Assembly: GCA_019721035.1 (NCBI GenBank)
Contig: JAHEAA010000001.1
Location: forward strand, 1-39,990
DNA: 39,990 nucleotides
Direction: 5' to 3'
From: Candidatus Sysuiplasma acidicola
GTDB taxonomy: Archaea > Thermoplasmatota > Thermoplasmata > Sysuiplasmatales > Sysuiplasmataceae
Part shown: positions 1 to 8,687 of the stretch, in pieces
How the letters are laid out: each line of letters begins with the position of its first letter
Position numbering within the stretch: the stretch's first letter is position 1
Made by a program: the position numbers and the translations under genes
The notes under the pieces: model-generated
What the model was told of the DNA's origin: nothing
Databases searched by the model: none
What the model saw: the letters and a program-made list of their open reading frames with translations, nothing else

Positions 1-258
1 TAAACGGCGACAGGGGGAGGTCGCCGAAACATGTTATTTCCGCACAACACTGACTGTGTTCGCTGCAGTAACCGTGTCGCTGTCTGCAACTGACGACGAG
101 AGGTGTGACTGCAGCGGGCGGAGTACGCAGAAACCATAAAGCTGCTGGAATATCAAGAAAAATTTGACAAGGTCGTTTACCCGCGGATTGCCCTATTTCA
201 CGATCCCCATCACCAAGATTTAAGGTCTACGTGGTGTTAGACCCCGACCGGTGAACAG
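1..258. other. left-edge stretch with no clear gene
   Basis: No complete gene is recognised. A reading frame without a standard start codon runs from about 109 to a TAG at 238-240 on the plus strand. It would encode about 43 residues rich in charged and aromatic residues (it includes KLLEYQEKFDKVVYPRI). It may be the tail of a decayed gene, but I recognise no family. A TATA-like GATTTAAG at 217-224 and a GGTGA at 250-254 lie upstream of the RDD gene and probably serve it. Confidence 0.3.
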
Positions 259-798
259 TTGTTGGCAGGCAGTATTCTCACGCTTTCGACCGCTGGTGAA
301 GAGAGCGGGAGCGGCCAGCAGGAACACGGACGTGCATCACTGACGGAAATGGGGTATGAACTCGCCCCCCTTGCGGACAGGATAGTGAGCCTCATAATAG
401 ATCTTGTCATTGTGGCTGTCATCGGCATACTGATACTCATTGTTGCAATACCGTTCTCTCTGCTCTTCAGACCATTGACCTTCGCCACTGATTTCTCAAC
501 TGACGTGCTGGTCCTCAGCATCATCTACTTCATTGTGTTCGAATGGAACGGACGCCAGACGCCCGGCAAGAGATTCACCGGAATAAGGGTGGTGGACGCA
601 GGTTCAATGAAGGCGCAGGATCACACGCAGGTGATAGTAAGGAATGTTCTGCGTGTCGTTGATTCCTTCCCGGGCAATCTCTACATAGTGGGTTTCTTAA
701 TAGGGTTGTTTACGGAAAGGAAACAGAGACTTGGTGACATACTGGCAGGCACGATGATGGTCAAAGGCGAGCCCAGAATGGTTCGCAGGGAACAATGA
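259..798 (+). CDS. RDD family membrane protein
   Basis: This is a small integral membrane protein of the RDD family. Seen directly: the family arrangement ADRIVSLIIDL (Arg then Asp) at the start of the first hydrophobic helix, a second helix around VLVLSIIYFIVFEW, the GRQTPGKRFTGIRVVD signature, and a C-terminal helix followed by RQRLGDILAGT. Family members have been linked to ion or sodium transport in some bacteria, but the substrate cannot be told from sequence. The TTG at 259 follows GGTGA (250-254) closely, and the adjacent TTG at 262 has better spacing. The ATG at 349 would remove a low-complexity N-terminal 30 residues and begin right at the conserved domain, so the start is uncertain. 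It lies 65 bases before a membrane rhodanese gene on the same strand, and the two may be cotranscribed. Confidence 0.8.
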   Translation: MLAGSILTLSTAGEESGSGQQEHGRASLTEMGYELAPLADRIVSLIIDLVIVAVIGILILIVAIPFSLLFRPLTFATDFSTDVLVLSIIYFIVFEWNGRQTPGKRFTGIRVVDAGSMKAQDHTQVIVRNVLRVVDSFPGNLYIVGFLIGLFTERKQRLGDILAGTMMVKGEPRMVRREQ

Positions 799-863
799 AC
801 TGCATGGAATGTGACGGCGGATTATCGGAAGCGCATGACGGCGCGGGAGAGGTCTGAAGCAGT

Positions 864-1382
864 ATGCGGACGCTGCCGCTGGTACTCACGCTTTTCGCCC
901 TCTGTGCCATGTTTCTTGCCGCACTCTACAACGCATTTGGATTCACTGCCCCGTTCATTGCTCTGACATCTCTCCTTGTTCTGGGCCTGGCAGCAGCACT
1001 TCTGCCGTACAGATATTACGGCTGGCCGTATGCAGAAAAGGGGACATATACCGACCTGGACAGTGCAGCACTCTATGAGTTGATCGGGCGTCAGAAAGAT
1101 CTGAGAATTGTGGATGTTAGATCGAGGTCCGAATTCATGAGAGGGCATATTCCCGGTGCAATTAACATACCGCTCACCAGGATTGAGAGAAATACGCTGT
1201 TTCCTGTTCCGACTGTTTTCGTCTGCTCTACAGGACACAGATCAAGGATGGCGCTCAGAAAGACACGCGGAAAGGAACTGTACAACCTTGCCCGCGGATA
1301 CAGAAAATGGATTGAAGCGGCACTTCCTGTGGAATCCGGAAAAGAGGGGAGCGCGGGAACCGGCGATGCTCAGTTGCCGTAA
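864..1382 (+). CDS. membrane-anchored rhodanese-domain protein
   Basis: The protein has 172 residues. Two hydrophobic helices occupy roughly residues 5-50. A single rhodanese domain follows (about 65-155) with the usual elements: IVDVRSRSEF, HIPGAINIPL and the active-site loop VCSTGHRS with the catalytic cysteine at residue 121. Rhodanese domains carry a persulfide on this cysteine and move sulfane sulfur. A membrane-tethered single domain suggests sulfur transfer or thiol chemistry at the inner face of the membrane, but the partner is unknown. The 3' end overlaps the convergent serB gene by 13 bases (1370-1382). Confidence 0.82.
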   Translation: MRTLPLVLTLFALCAMFLAALYNAFGFTAPFIALTSLLVLGLAAALLPYRYYGWPYAEKGTYTDLDSAALYELIGRQKDLRIVDVRSRSEFMRGHIPGAINIPLTRIERNTLFPVPTVFVCSTGHRSRMALRKTRGKELYNLARGYRKWIEAALPVESGKEGSAGTGDAQLP

Positions 1383-2572
1383 TGCCCGAGACAGTAGAGT
1401 ATAGATCGCAGATCGCTCCTGGAGAGCGAGCCGTCTGCCACCTTCCTGAGCACATCCTTTCCCCTGAAGGCAATGCCGAGGCCCGCATTCTTGACCATGA
1501 TTGTGTCGTTTGCACCGTCACCTACGACAACAACCTCTTTCGAAGAGATGCCCTCGGCCATCATTATTTCCTCGATAACACGCTGTTTCCCTCTGGCGTC
1601 AAGTATTGGTTCCTCCAGATTTCCGGTGAGACGGCCATCCTTCACCTCCAGCCTGTTCCCGAATGCGTAATCAAGGCCAAGCTCCTCTTTCATCTTCTCC
1701 GTGAATTCCGTGAAACCGCCGCTGACCAGAGCGATGCGGTATTTCATCGAGCGGAGGGACGAAATCAACTCACGTGCTCCAGGGTTCAGCGTGAGGGAGG
1801 ATTTCATCTCCTCCAGCACAGATGAGGTCATTCCCCTGAGGAGTCTGACCCGTTCCCGTATGGACTGTATGTAGTCTATCTCCCCGTTCATTGCTCTCGC
1901 GGTTATCCTGCTCACGTCTTCCCCTATGCCCGCAATTTCCGCCAGCTCATCAATGGTTTCGTTGCTTACCAGAGTGGAGTCCATGTCGAAAACTATGAGT
2001 TTTTTGCCCATCCTGAATGTCGACTCCTGCTCAAAAACAATATCCACTTCCAGTCCGGACATAGCCTGCTCAATGCCCTTCCTTGCTTTTTCCGGCGGGC
2101 ATCCGTCCAGATCCACCACGAACTGCATGGCAGAGAGGTCCCCCCTGCTGAGCATATTGATCCTGATGTTGTTGATACCCAGTGAAGCGGCAGTCACCGC
2201 GAATATTCTGAGCATTTCGCCCGATGGCCTGCCTATCATCGTTATAACATACTTTTCCGAGAACGAGTCTGTAACGTATTCTTCTGTTTCATGAACGTCA
2301 ACGGAGAGGTCAAAGCCGGAAAGAGCGCCGATCATCCTCTCTTTGAACGGAACGGCGGCCGACTCGCCTTCCGTGAGTATGAACAGACTGAGTATACCAT
2401 GCACGACGCTCTGCTGTATGTCGACTATGCGTGAACCGCCGCGCAAAACGGAATCGATGGCACGAGCCAGAATGCCTTCCGTATCTCTCCCGAGTATTGT
2501 AACTGCGATATATTTCAAGTTCCGCACCGCCCGGGATCTAAACGAGTCAGCTGCCCCGGCGGCAGACACCAT
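1370..2572 (-). CDS. serB: phosphoserine phosphatase with two N-terminal ACT domains
   Basis: This HAD-superfamily phosphatase removes phosphate from O-phosphoserine in the last step of serine synthesis. Seen in the 400-residue protein: two ACT-like domains (about 20-95 and 107-180, the second starting YVITMIGR), then the HAD core with DMDST at residues 196-200 (nucleophile Asp196, acid/base Asp198), LVSGGF (motif II), and VGDGANDTIM with a conserved GDGAND (motif IV). ACT domains usually bind amino acids, so feedback by serine is likely but inferred. The ATG at 2572 is well supported by GAGGTGA about 4-5 bases upstream, a near-perfect archaeal SD. The HAD domain could also act on other phosphomonoesters. 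The combination with two ACT domains is known from mycobacterial SerB2 and relatives. Confidence 0.93.
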   Translation of the reverse strand: MVSAAGAADSFRSRAVRNLKYIAVTILGRDTEGILARAIDSVLRGGSRIVDIQQSVVHGILSLFILTEGESAAVPFKERMIGALSGFDLSVDVHETEEYVTDSFSEKYVITMIGRPSGEMLRIFAVTAASLGINNIRINMLSRGDLSAMQFVVDLDGCPPEKARKGIEQAMSGLEVDIVFEQESTFRMGKKLIVFDMDSTLVSNETIDELAEIAGIGEDVSRITARAMNGEIDYIQSIRERVRLLRGMTSSVLEEMKSSLTLNPGARELISSLRSMKYRIALVSGGFTEFTEKMKEELGLDYAFGNRLEVKDGRLTGNLEEPILDARGKQRVIEEIMMAEGISSKEVVVVGDGANDTIMVKNAGLGIAFRGKDVLRKVADGSLSRSDLRSILYCLGHYGN

Positions 2573-2617
2573 TTGTCACCTCAATGAAAACCTTTGCCAT
2601 ACGGCGGGAGTGTTCTC

Positions 2618-2825
2618 TTGAATGATTTCACACTGGGACGGCAAGTCATCGACGACTTTTGCACCATGGACAGGTGTAGTTATAGTACAGCAGCAGGAAG
2701 TGCGATGTGTGAAGAGTATAGCACGGAATCGACAGATGCTGGCACCCAGCAGCTTTCATAGCATATGCTGCGTGTCGCAGTCAGCCACTCACACTGCAAG
2801 TACATTTAGTATAAGATGGCATTAG
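2618..2825 (+). pseudogene. possible decayed S-adenosylmethionine decarboxylase (speD) fragment
   Basis: A TTG at 2618 lies 7 bases after GGGAG (2606-2610). Read from there, the frame gives LNDFTLGRQVIDDF, which resembles the conserved SpeD N terminus (GRHVISEL in Bacillus), and later a DAGT segment before a TAG at about 2760. In the next frame, which opens from ATG 2622, the sequence continues with SSFHSI, resembling the SpeD S.FH.F segment. The catalytic ESHxxIHTWPE region is absent. This is a tentative reading of a short region; it may be chance. The segment ends in the promoter of the polymerase gene. Confidence 0.25.
2805..2815 (+). promoter_or_regulatory. TATA box for the polymerase D small subunit gene
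   Basis: TTTAGTATAAG is centred about 25 bases before the ATG at 2835. This spacing predicts transcription starting at or next to the start codon, so a leaderless mRNA is likely. Confidence 0.6.
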
Positions 2826-2834
2826 AGAAGGGGA

Positions 2835-4313
2835 ATGAATTCTTCAACTGAGGAGATACTGAAACTTGCCTCATCCAGGGGCGTCCTGCTTGAGCCTGAC
2901 GCACTGAAGGGACTGAGTGTAAGAATGGACGGTTTCGCGATGCTCCAGTCATATCTCGATTCCCTTGACAGTCCTCCGCTCGTCGTAACGGCTGAAATGA
3001 TATTATCCGCCACTCCGGAAGACACGCAGGCGGCGCCACCCGAAGTGCCGAGAACGGTGGGGCACATATCTTCTGTGCCGGAGGCCCCGCACGTCATCAG
3101 AGATATAACCGGAAACAGCACGACCACCGGTAATGTCAAAGATTTTGCAAAGTATTTCAGCGATCGATTTCACTCGATCAAGAGGATACTGCTGAAGAGA
3201 AAGGACATGGCAGGTGCGATACCAATCTCCAAAGTGGTGCACGTCAACAGAGATGCGAAAGTCATAGGCATAGTCAATTCAGTGCATCAGACAAAGAACG
3301 GCCACAGAATACTGGAGATAGAGGACGAGGAGGAGCGGTGCACTGTTCTGCTGCTGAAGGACAAGGGATTTGACACAATCCTGAAGGATGAAGTCATAGG
3401 CATACACGGCAGGATGGGCAGGGACAGAAAGATGCTGGTGGCCGACTCGCTGATCAGGCCAGATGTGCCGTTCAACAGGGTAACGGAGAAGATAGCCACG
3501 GATTCCAAAGTGGCCGTGCTCTCCGACACACACGTGGGAAGCAGGACATTCCTGAGGGAGGAATGGGACAGCCTGCTCGCCTGGCTCAAGAGCTCTCCTG
3601 AGGCGAGAGACATAAATTACCTGATCGTCTCAGGTGATCTTGCAGACGGCATCGGAGTGTATCCGGATCAGGAGGATGATCTGGAGATAAGCGACGTGTT
3701 CGAGCAGTATCAGCGCGTGTCGCAGTATTTCTCCGAACTGCCTGATTGGGTCAGGCCGATACTCATGCCCGGAAATCACGATGCAGTGAGACCCGCCGAA
3801 CCGCAGCCGACATTTCAGCAGGAGATAAGGAAAATGTTCGACTCGAACGTCACATTCGTCGGGAATCCGTCGCTCATTGAGCTGGAGGGAAGGAGAATAC
3901 TCTCCTACCACGGCAGAAGTTTCGATGATGTCATCAGCACCATCCCCGGACTCTCGTGGGAAAAGCCAATAGAGGCCATGGTTGAGCTGCTGAAGAGAAG
4001 GCATCTGGCGCCCGTCTACGGAGAACGGACACCGCTTGCTCCCGAGAGAAAGGATTACCTGGTCATTGACGAGGTGCCGGACGTGTTCATAACGGGACAC
4101 ATACATTCCTACGGCCTTTCCGATTACAGGGGAGTTAAGCTCGTGAGCGGCAGCACCTGGCAGTCGCAGACTTCATACCAGAAGATGAAAAACATTACGC
4201 CTATTCCTGCCAAAATGCCCGTAATCAGTCTGTCTGATTTGGAACTGAGAGTCGTTAATTTCAGTGATTTCTCGAGAGCCGGCAGGAGGGAACGGAAGGC
4301 CGAAATGCTGTGA
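2835..4313 (+). CDS. polB: DNA polymerase D (PolII) small subunit DP1
   Basis: This is the exonuclease/proofreading subunit of the archaeal replicative polymerase D; the catalytic large subunit DP2 is not in this window. Seen in 492 residues: an N-terminal region, an OB-fold part (about 135-215), then a calcineurin-like (Mre11-type) phosphoesterase domain with SDTHVGS (Asp231, His233), SGDLADG (Asp268), PGNHDA (Asn314, His315, Asp316), YHGRSFDD and TGHIHSY (His422, His424). All metal-ligand motifs are intact, so 3'-5' exonuclease activity is expected. The ATG at 2835 fits the TATA box at 2805-2815. The gene stands alone, with a hairpin after it. No intein is present. Confidence 0.96.
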   Translation: MNSSTEEILKLASSRGVLLEPDALKGLSVRMDGFAMLQSYLDSLDSPPLVVTAEMILSATPEDTQAAPPEVPRTVGHISSVPEAPHVIRDITGNSTTTGNVKDFAKYFSDRFHSIKRILLKRKDMAGAIPISKVVHVNRDAKVIGIVNSVHQTKNGHRILEIEDEEERCTVLLLKDKGFDTILKDEVIGIHGRMGRDRKMLVADSLIRPDVPFNRVTEKIATDSKVAVLSDTHVGSRTFLREEWDSLLAWLKSSPEARDINYLIVSGDLADGIGVYPDQEDDLEISDVFEQYQRVSQYFSELPDWVRPILMPGNHDAVRPAEPQPTFQQEIRKMFDSNVTFVGNPSLIELEGRRILSYHGRSFDDVISTIPGLSWEKPIEAMVELLKRRHLAPVYGERTPLAPERKDYLVIDEVPDVFITGHIHSYGLSDYRGVKLVSGSTWQSQTSYQKMKNITPIPAKMPVISLSDLELRVVNFSDFSRAGRRERKAEML

Positions 4314-4683
4314 TGCGCACCGGGCACCGCAGATGCCGGCAAAAGGAGCGGAGTCCATGCCGCTCCGGCTGTGACTGCATCACGCAATCACGTCCGGCAC
4401 ACAGTTAACATTCAATCGAATATTCTCCATTGCGCAGGCATGTTGTATGGGAAAACCATCATGTCTGCAACCGTCTCAATTACACCAAGGCGTGTGAGAG
4501 GAGGGCAGTGCCGCCTTTCCCCGGCTTCCACTTTATTCGCCGTTTTTCATATGGCGAATGTCCTCCGGATCCCGACCGTTCAGCCCATCGCTGGAGAAAT
4601 AGTTCTGCAGACTGTGGAACACCGGTGCAGCGGGCGGGAAGTGTTCAGTCAGAAGGGCCGAAACATGTTCCGGACAAGGTAAG
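4314..4683. other. non-coding stretch with two hairpins before the ATP synthase operon
   Basis: About 370 bases without a convincing gene separate polB from the ATP synthase promoter. They hold two inverted repeats: GGAGCGG/CCGCTCC (4345-4366) and ATTCGCC/GGCGAAT (4535-4541 and 4553-4559, 11-base loop with a short T run). The reading frames here are short and unlike any family I know. Confidence 0.5.
4345..4366 (+). terminator. hairpin after polB
   Basis: A perfect 7-base inverted repeat (GGAGCGG, 8-base loop, CCGCTCC) starts 31 bases after the polB stop. No long T tract follows, so this is a candidate RNA 3'-end structure and not a proven terminator. Confidence 0.35.
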
Positions 4684-4693
4684 TTTTTTATAA
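4684..4693 (+). promoter_or_regulatory. TATA box of the ATP synthase operon
   Basis: TTTTTTATAA lies about 37 bases before the ATG of atpK. It predicts a leader of roughly 10-15 bases carrying the SD GGTGA at 4714-4718, 7 bases before ATG 4726. The GGAGG at 4694-4698 directly after the box would not be transcribed in this model. Confidence 0.6.
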
Positions 4694-4725
4694 GGAGGTC
4701 AAATAGTGCAGACGGTGAATATTTA

Positions 4726-4962
4726 ATGGTAGCAACCGTAACCACAGTGGATGCTCTTCTCGCAATAGCCGCATCGATTTCCATTGCAGGCGGTCTGATA
4801 GGCACAGGAATGGCACAGCAGGGAATAGGTGCTGCGGGAATGGGAATTATCGCGGAGAAACCGGAGAAGTTCGGGCAGGTACTGTTTTTCTTTGTTATAC
4901 CTGAAACTCTCTGGATACTCGGATTTGTGCTTGGTCTGATTCTGCTGTTACACATACTGTGA
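4726..4962 (+). CDS. atpK: A/V-type ATP synthase subunit K (membrane rotor c ring)
   Basis: This is the proteolipid that forms the ion-carrying rotor ring. The 78-residue protein is a single two-helix hairpin. The loop contains AEKPEKFG, and the second helix carries FVIPETLWILG with the ion-binding Glu60. Gln31 in helix 1 and Thr61 next to the glutamate are at positions used for sodium coordination in some c rings, so the ion specificity (H+ or Na+) is open. It is the first gene of the operon, unusual compared with the common archaeal order H-I-K-E-C-F-A-B-D, because H and I are moved to the end here. Confidence 0.94.
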   Translation: MVATVTTVDALLAIAASISIAGGLIGTGMAQQGIGAAGMGIIAEKPEKFGQVLFFFVIPETLWILGFVLGLILLLHIL

Positions 4963-4971
4963 AGTGCTGAG

Positions 4972-5541
4972 ATGCCACTAGAGAACATCCTCCAGTCAAT
5001 CGAGCAGCGCAAGGCAGCTGAGACAGAGCACATTGCAGCCAGATTTGAAGAACAGATGCGCCTGCTTGAAAAGGAGACGGAAAGGAGGATACAGGAAATC
5101 GCCGCTGCTTCGGCCCGGCAGAGTGCGGAGGAGTGCCGGTCCCTGGAGAACATGGAACAGTCGAATGCGGAAATAGAGGCGAGGAAACTCGTATGGGAAA
5201 AGAGGACGGAACTTGTCGAGGAGATGCTGGCCAAGGCGTTTGACTTCATGAAGGAGATGCACTCCTCCAAATCTTACAAGAAGATGACGACAGAGATGGT
5301 AAGCCTTGCCGTGAAGAAACTGGGCGAGGGATGCACAGTCAGGGTAAACGGTTCCGACGCTCCGCTGATCAAGGGCATAAAGGGAGTCAAAATCAAGGCG
5401 GAGGAAGTAGACCCTTACGGCGGGCTGATTGCAGAGTCGCGCGACGGAAGCATGGAGATTGATCTGACGATCACGACCATGATGAAAGATCTCAGAGACA
5501 GCCTCTCGCTTGAGCTGTATGAGAGAATCGGTGCTAAGTAA
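4972..5541 (+). CDS. atpE: A/V-type ATP synthase subunit E (peripheral stalk)
   Basis: Subunit E pairs with subunit H to form the peripheral stalks that hold the A3B3 head against rotation. The 189-residue protein has a long charged N-terminal helix (about 1-110, rich in Glu, Arg, Gln and Ala, coiled-coil-like) and a globular C-terminal part with VNGSDAPLIKGIKGVKI and DPYGGLIAESRDGSMEIDLT, typical of subunit E. It lies 9 bases after atpK, and its TAA is one base before the ATG proposed for atpC. Confidence 0.9.
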   Translation: MPLENILQSIEQRKAAETEHIAARFEEQMRLLEKETERRIQEIAAASARQSAEECRSLENMEQSNAEIEARKLVWEKRTELVEEMLAKAFDFMKEMHSSKSYKKMTTEMVSLAVKKLGEGCTVRVNGSDAPLIKGIKGVKIKAEEVDPYGGLIAESRDGSMEIDLTITTMMKDLRDSLSLELYERIGAK

Positions 5542-5542
5542 G

Positions 5543-6604
5543 ATGGATTCCACATATTCCGGAAGTTATGGAAGAATAAAGGCAGCAAGAATGGAGTTCC
5601 TCAGCGATGGCTTCATCGCAAACCTCCGTGAAATGGATATTGAGGCGATCACAAGGGCACTGTCTGCAACGGCATACAAGGAGGATATTGACGCCCTCTA
5701 TTCCAGATACAGTAATCCCGAACTGCTTGATATGGCAATCAACAGGAGACTTGTCAGAAGAAACAGAATAGCCCTGTTCGCTCCTCCGCCCAATGCTTCG
5801 GATATGCTGAAGGCCTATCTATCCAAGTGGGACGTCAGGAATATAAAATCAATAATAACCTCGATATACGTTGGCTATTCCCTCAGACAATCGGAGGCTT
5901 TTCTTGTGAGCTTCAGGGATGTACCTGTCGGAGCCTTTGCAGGCAACATGACGGCGGACGATTTCAACATACTCCTGGGCCAGTCCGGAATGGATGCACT
6001 GGTGGAAACCCTTTCGCGATACGGCTATGGTCAGGTTCTCATGCAGGAAATGGAAAAATACCGCAAAGAGGGTGATGTTGCGCCCATGCTGCATGCGCTG
6101 GACAGATTCTATTATAAACGGCTGTTCGCGAGTCTGAGATTCTATCTGGGCAACGAAGGACCGCTTATTCGATACTTCGGTGAGGAAGTTGACGCATACA
6201 ACATCATTGTTCTACTCACGGCAAAACAGATGAAGGTGCAGTTCGAGAGAATAAGGGAATCACTGCTGCCGTACGGAACGCTTTCAATGGAGAACTTCCA
6301 GGCGCTCTACGGATCTGAGAGCGTCGAGGAGATGGCCGGCAAACTCGGAGACAGATTCGGCACCGGTGATGTTGCAGCCAGATACAGGGAAAGCGGCGAT
6401 CTGAATAGTTTTGAATCGGGCATGCGGAACCACATTTATGACAGATATGCAGGCATCCTTTCATCCCAGTCACTGTCCATCGGCTCGGTTTTCGCGTTTG
6501 TGTTCAGGGCGGAGAGGGAGAGAGATGTATTGCGTGCTATCGCCACTAGCAAGGTATACGGCATTGAACCGCAGAAGATAGCGCCGCTTGCTGGAGGGGT
6601 GTGA
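5543..6604 (+). CDS. atpC: A/V-type ATP synthase subunit C (central stalk socket)
   Basis: This subunit (V-ATPase d-like) is the funnel that links the central stalk to the membrane rotor ring. The protein has 353 residues from the ATG at 5543. It is nearly all helical, with the family elements ARRMEFL-like KAARMEFLSDGF near the start, YLSKWDVRNIKSIITSIYVG (the conserved KxDxxNI segment) and a closing VFAFVFRAERERDVLRAIATSKVYGI. An in-frame TTG at 5510 would overlap atpE. I prefer 5543 because it directly follows the atpE stop (TAA 5539-5541) and has GGTG at 5530-5533. Confidence 0.9.
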   Translation: MDSTYSGSYGRIKAARMEFLSDGFIANLREMDIEAITRALSATAYKEDIDALYSRYSNPELLDMAINRRLVRRNRIALFAPPPNASDMLKAYLSKWDVRNIKSIITSIYVGYSLRQSEAFLVSFRDVPVGAFAGNMTADDFNILLGQSGMDALVETLSRYGYGQVLMQEMEKYRKEGDVAPMLHALDRFYYKRLFASLRFYLGNEGPLIRYFGEEVDAYNIIVLLTAKQMKVQFERIRESLLPYGTLSMENFQALYGSESVEEMAGKLGDRFGTGDVAARYRESGDLNSFESGMRNHIYDRYAGILSSQSLSIGSVFAFVFRAERERDVLRAIATSKVYGIEPQKIAPLAGGV

Positions 6605-6607
6605 GTC

Positions 6608-6934
6608 TTGCCCGGAAGCAGTTTCATGGGTGAAGTTGCTGTCATCGGTGAGAGGGAGCTGGCCCTGGGGTTCAGACTCCTCGGCATAGTCGATGCTTTT
6701 CCTGCGGAGGGCGTCCAGGCTGTGGAAAAGTTCAGGGAACTGTACGACGCGGGAAAGCATTCCTTCATCATGCTGTCCGAAAATGTCAGAAAATACATGG
6801 ACAGCAAGACAGTCGATCTGGTGAACACATCCACGACTCCGCTTGTAGTATTTGTTCCTCTTCCGGGCGGAAGTGAGGAAGAGTCGATAGAGAAGTTTGC
6901 AAAGAGGGTTCTTGGCGTCGAAATAGGCAGGTGA
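6608..6934 (+). CDS. atpF: A/V-type ATP synthase subunit F (central stalk)
   Basis: Subunit F binds the central shaft subunit D and moderates rotation. The 108-residue protein shows the family fold: GEVAVIGERELALGFRLLGI at the start, a middle segment FIMLSENVRKYMD, PLVVFVPLPG, and a C-terminal helix EESIEKFAKRVLGVEIG. The TTG at 6608 follows GGAGGGGTG (6593-6601) by 6 bases. The ATG at 6626 matches the family start (MGEVAVIGE) but has a weaker SD. The TTG is therefore a real alternative, and the choice is uncertain by 6 residues. The gene lies between atpC and atpA with gaps of only a few bases. Confidence 0.9.
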   Translation: MPGSSFMGEVAVIGERELALGFRLLGIVDAFPAEGVQAVEKFRELYDAGKHSFIMLSENVRKYMDSKTVDLVNTSTTPLVVFVPLPGGSEEESIEKFAKRVLGVEIGR

Positions 6935-6938
6935 ATAA

Positions 6939-8687
6939 ATGGGAAAAGTTGCAAGAGTTTCTGGACCGGTCGTCATCGCGGAGGATCTGAAAGACGTAAG
7001 GATGTATGACGTCGTCAGAGTCGGAGAGCTCGGACTCGTGGGCGAAGTGATAAGAATTTCCGGCGAACGTGTTACGATCCAGGTCTACGAGGATACGAGC
7101 GGAATACGGCCCGGCGAGAAAGTGGAAAATGTCGGGAAACCACTTTCGGTCGAGCTGGGTCCGGGTCTGCTGAAATCCATTTACGACGGCATACAGAGAC
7201 CGCTCGATGTCATACGTGAAAAGAGCGGTGATTTCATAAGAAGAGGATTTTCCGCCAGCCCGCTGGACGAGACCAGGAAATGGCTGTACAAGCCTTTGCT
7301 GAAGAAAGGAGACAAGGTTTCGACTGGACAGGTAATAGGGGAGGTCCAGGAAACAAGCCTCATAACACACAGGATCATGATTCCATACGGCGTGTCAGGC
7401 ACCTTGGGCGAAAACAGCGAGGGAGAGTACACAGTTTCTGATACGGTTACCACCGTCAAGACAGACAAAGGAGAGGTGCCGGTCAGACTGAAACAGGAGT
7501 GGCCGGTCAGGGAGGCGAGGAAGGTCATGCATAAACTGCCTCCGAACACGCCCCTGATAACCGGCCAGCGGGTCATAGACTCTCTGTTTCCGGTCGCGAA
7601 AGGCGGAACGGTTGCGGTTCCCGGGCCGTTCGGCTCGGGCAAGACCGTCGTTCAGCATCAGCTGTCGAAATGGTCCGACAGCGATATCGTGGTCTATGTT
7701 GGATGCGGGGAGAGGGGAAATGAGATGACGGAGATACTGGCAACATTTCCCGAGCTGCTTGACCCGAAAAGCGGCAAACCGCTGATGGAGAGAACCGTGC
7801 TCATTGCCAATACATCAAATATGCCCGTGGCGGCAAGGGAGGCGAGCATATACACGGGCATAACGATTGCAGAATACTACAGGGACATGGGATACGATGT
7901 TGCACTCATGGCAGACAGCACATCCAGATGGGCCGAGGCGCTGCGTGAGATATCCGGCAGGCTGGAAGAGATGCCTGGAGAAGAAGGATACCCGGCGTAC
8001 CTGGGAAGGAAGGTTTCAGAATTCTATGAACGTTCGGGTAACTCGCGTGTCGTCTCGCCGGACGAACGGTATGGTTCGGTCACAATCGTCGGCGCAGTCT
8101 CTCCCCCCGGAGGGGACATTTCAGAACCGGTTTCACAAAACACGCTTCGGGTTACAAGAGTCTTCTGGGCACTCGACTCGTCGCTCGCCTCGAGAAGGCA
8201 TTTCCCTTCAATAAACTGGCTGAACAGCTATTCGCTTTACCAGCTGGAACTGTCCAAATGGTATGAAAAGAACGTAGCGCAGGACTGGCAGTCCGTCTAT
8301 GCGGAGTCGATGGCGATACTGCAGAAAGAGGCAGAACTGCAGGAAGTCGTTCAGCTGGTCGGATATGATGCCCTCCCTGAGAAGGAGAAGGCAATACTGG
8401 ATATTTCGCGGATGATAAGGGAAGATTTCCTGCAGCAGAGCGCGTTTGATGAAGTCGACTCGTACTGCTCCACCAGGAAGCAGTACGGCATGCTGAAAAC
8501 AATAATCGAGATGTCGCGCTGCCAGAACGAGGCCATCGAGCGCGGCGTTTCCATGGAAAAGCTCGCAGCACTCGAAGTGAGGGGCAAGATTTCCAGGATG
8601 AAGGAAGTCAGGGAAGCTGATTTCCAGCAGTACTTTGAAGGACTGCTCAGCGAAATTAAGGCGCAGGTGGGCGCCGTGGAGGCATGA
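6939..8687 (+). CDS. atpA: A/V-type ATP synthase catalytic subunit A
   Basis: Catalytic subunit of the A3B3 head, which makes or hydrolyses ATP. Seen in 582 residues: the N-terminal beta barrel ([16 protein letters not shown]), the non-homologous insert typical of A subunits (about 110-200, IGEVQET...IPYGVSGT), the Walker A loop GPFGSGKT at residues 229-236 (Lys235), GCGERGNEM with the catalytic Glu, and [29 protein letters not shown]. It is a normal length. The P-loop is uninterrupted, although Thermoplasma and Picrophilus carry an intein at this site. Its stop codon overlaps the atpB start (ATGA at 8684-8687). Confidence 0.98.
   Translation: MGKVARVSGPVVIAEDLKDVRMYDVVRVGELGLVGEVIRISGERVTIQVYEDTSGIRPGEKVENVGKPLSVELGPGLLKSIYDGIQRPLDVIREKSGDFIRRGFSASPLDETRKWLYKPLLKKGDKVSTGQVIGEVQETSLITHRIMIPYGVSGTLGENSEGEYTVSDTVTTVKTDKGEVPVRLKQEWPVREARKVMHKLPPNTPLITGQRVIDSLFPVAKGGTVAVPGPFGSGKTVVQHQLSKWSDSDIVVYVGCGERGNEMTEILATFPELLDPKSGKPLMERTVLIANTSNMPVAAREASIYTGITIAEYYRDMGYDVALMADSTSRWAEALREISGRLEEMPGEEGYPAYLGRKVSEFYERSGNSRVVSPDERYGSVTIVGAVSPPGGDISEPVSQNTLRVTRVFWALDSSLASRRHFPSINWLNSYSLYQLELSKWYEKNVAQDWQSVYAESMAILQKEAELQEVVQLVGYDALPEKEKAILDISRMIREDFLQQSAFDEVDSYCSTRKQYGMLKTIIEMSRCQNEAIERGVSMEKLAALEVRGKISRMKEVREADFQQYFEGLLSEIKAQVGAVEA

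Noticed and set aside
4533-5270. Long minus-strand reading frame opposite atpK and atpE
   Set aside because: Its low-complexity Ser/Ile/Ala-rich product is what a mirror of the real genes gives. No SD or family resemblance, and it covers two well-supported genes.
7600-7660. Intein in the ATP synthase A subunit
   Set aside because: Thermoplasma and Picrophilus carry one at the P-loop, but here GPFGSGKT is uninterrupted and the protein has normal length.
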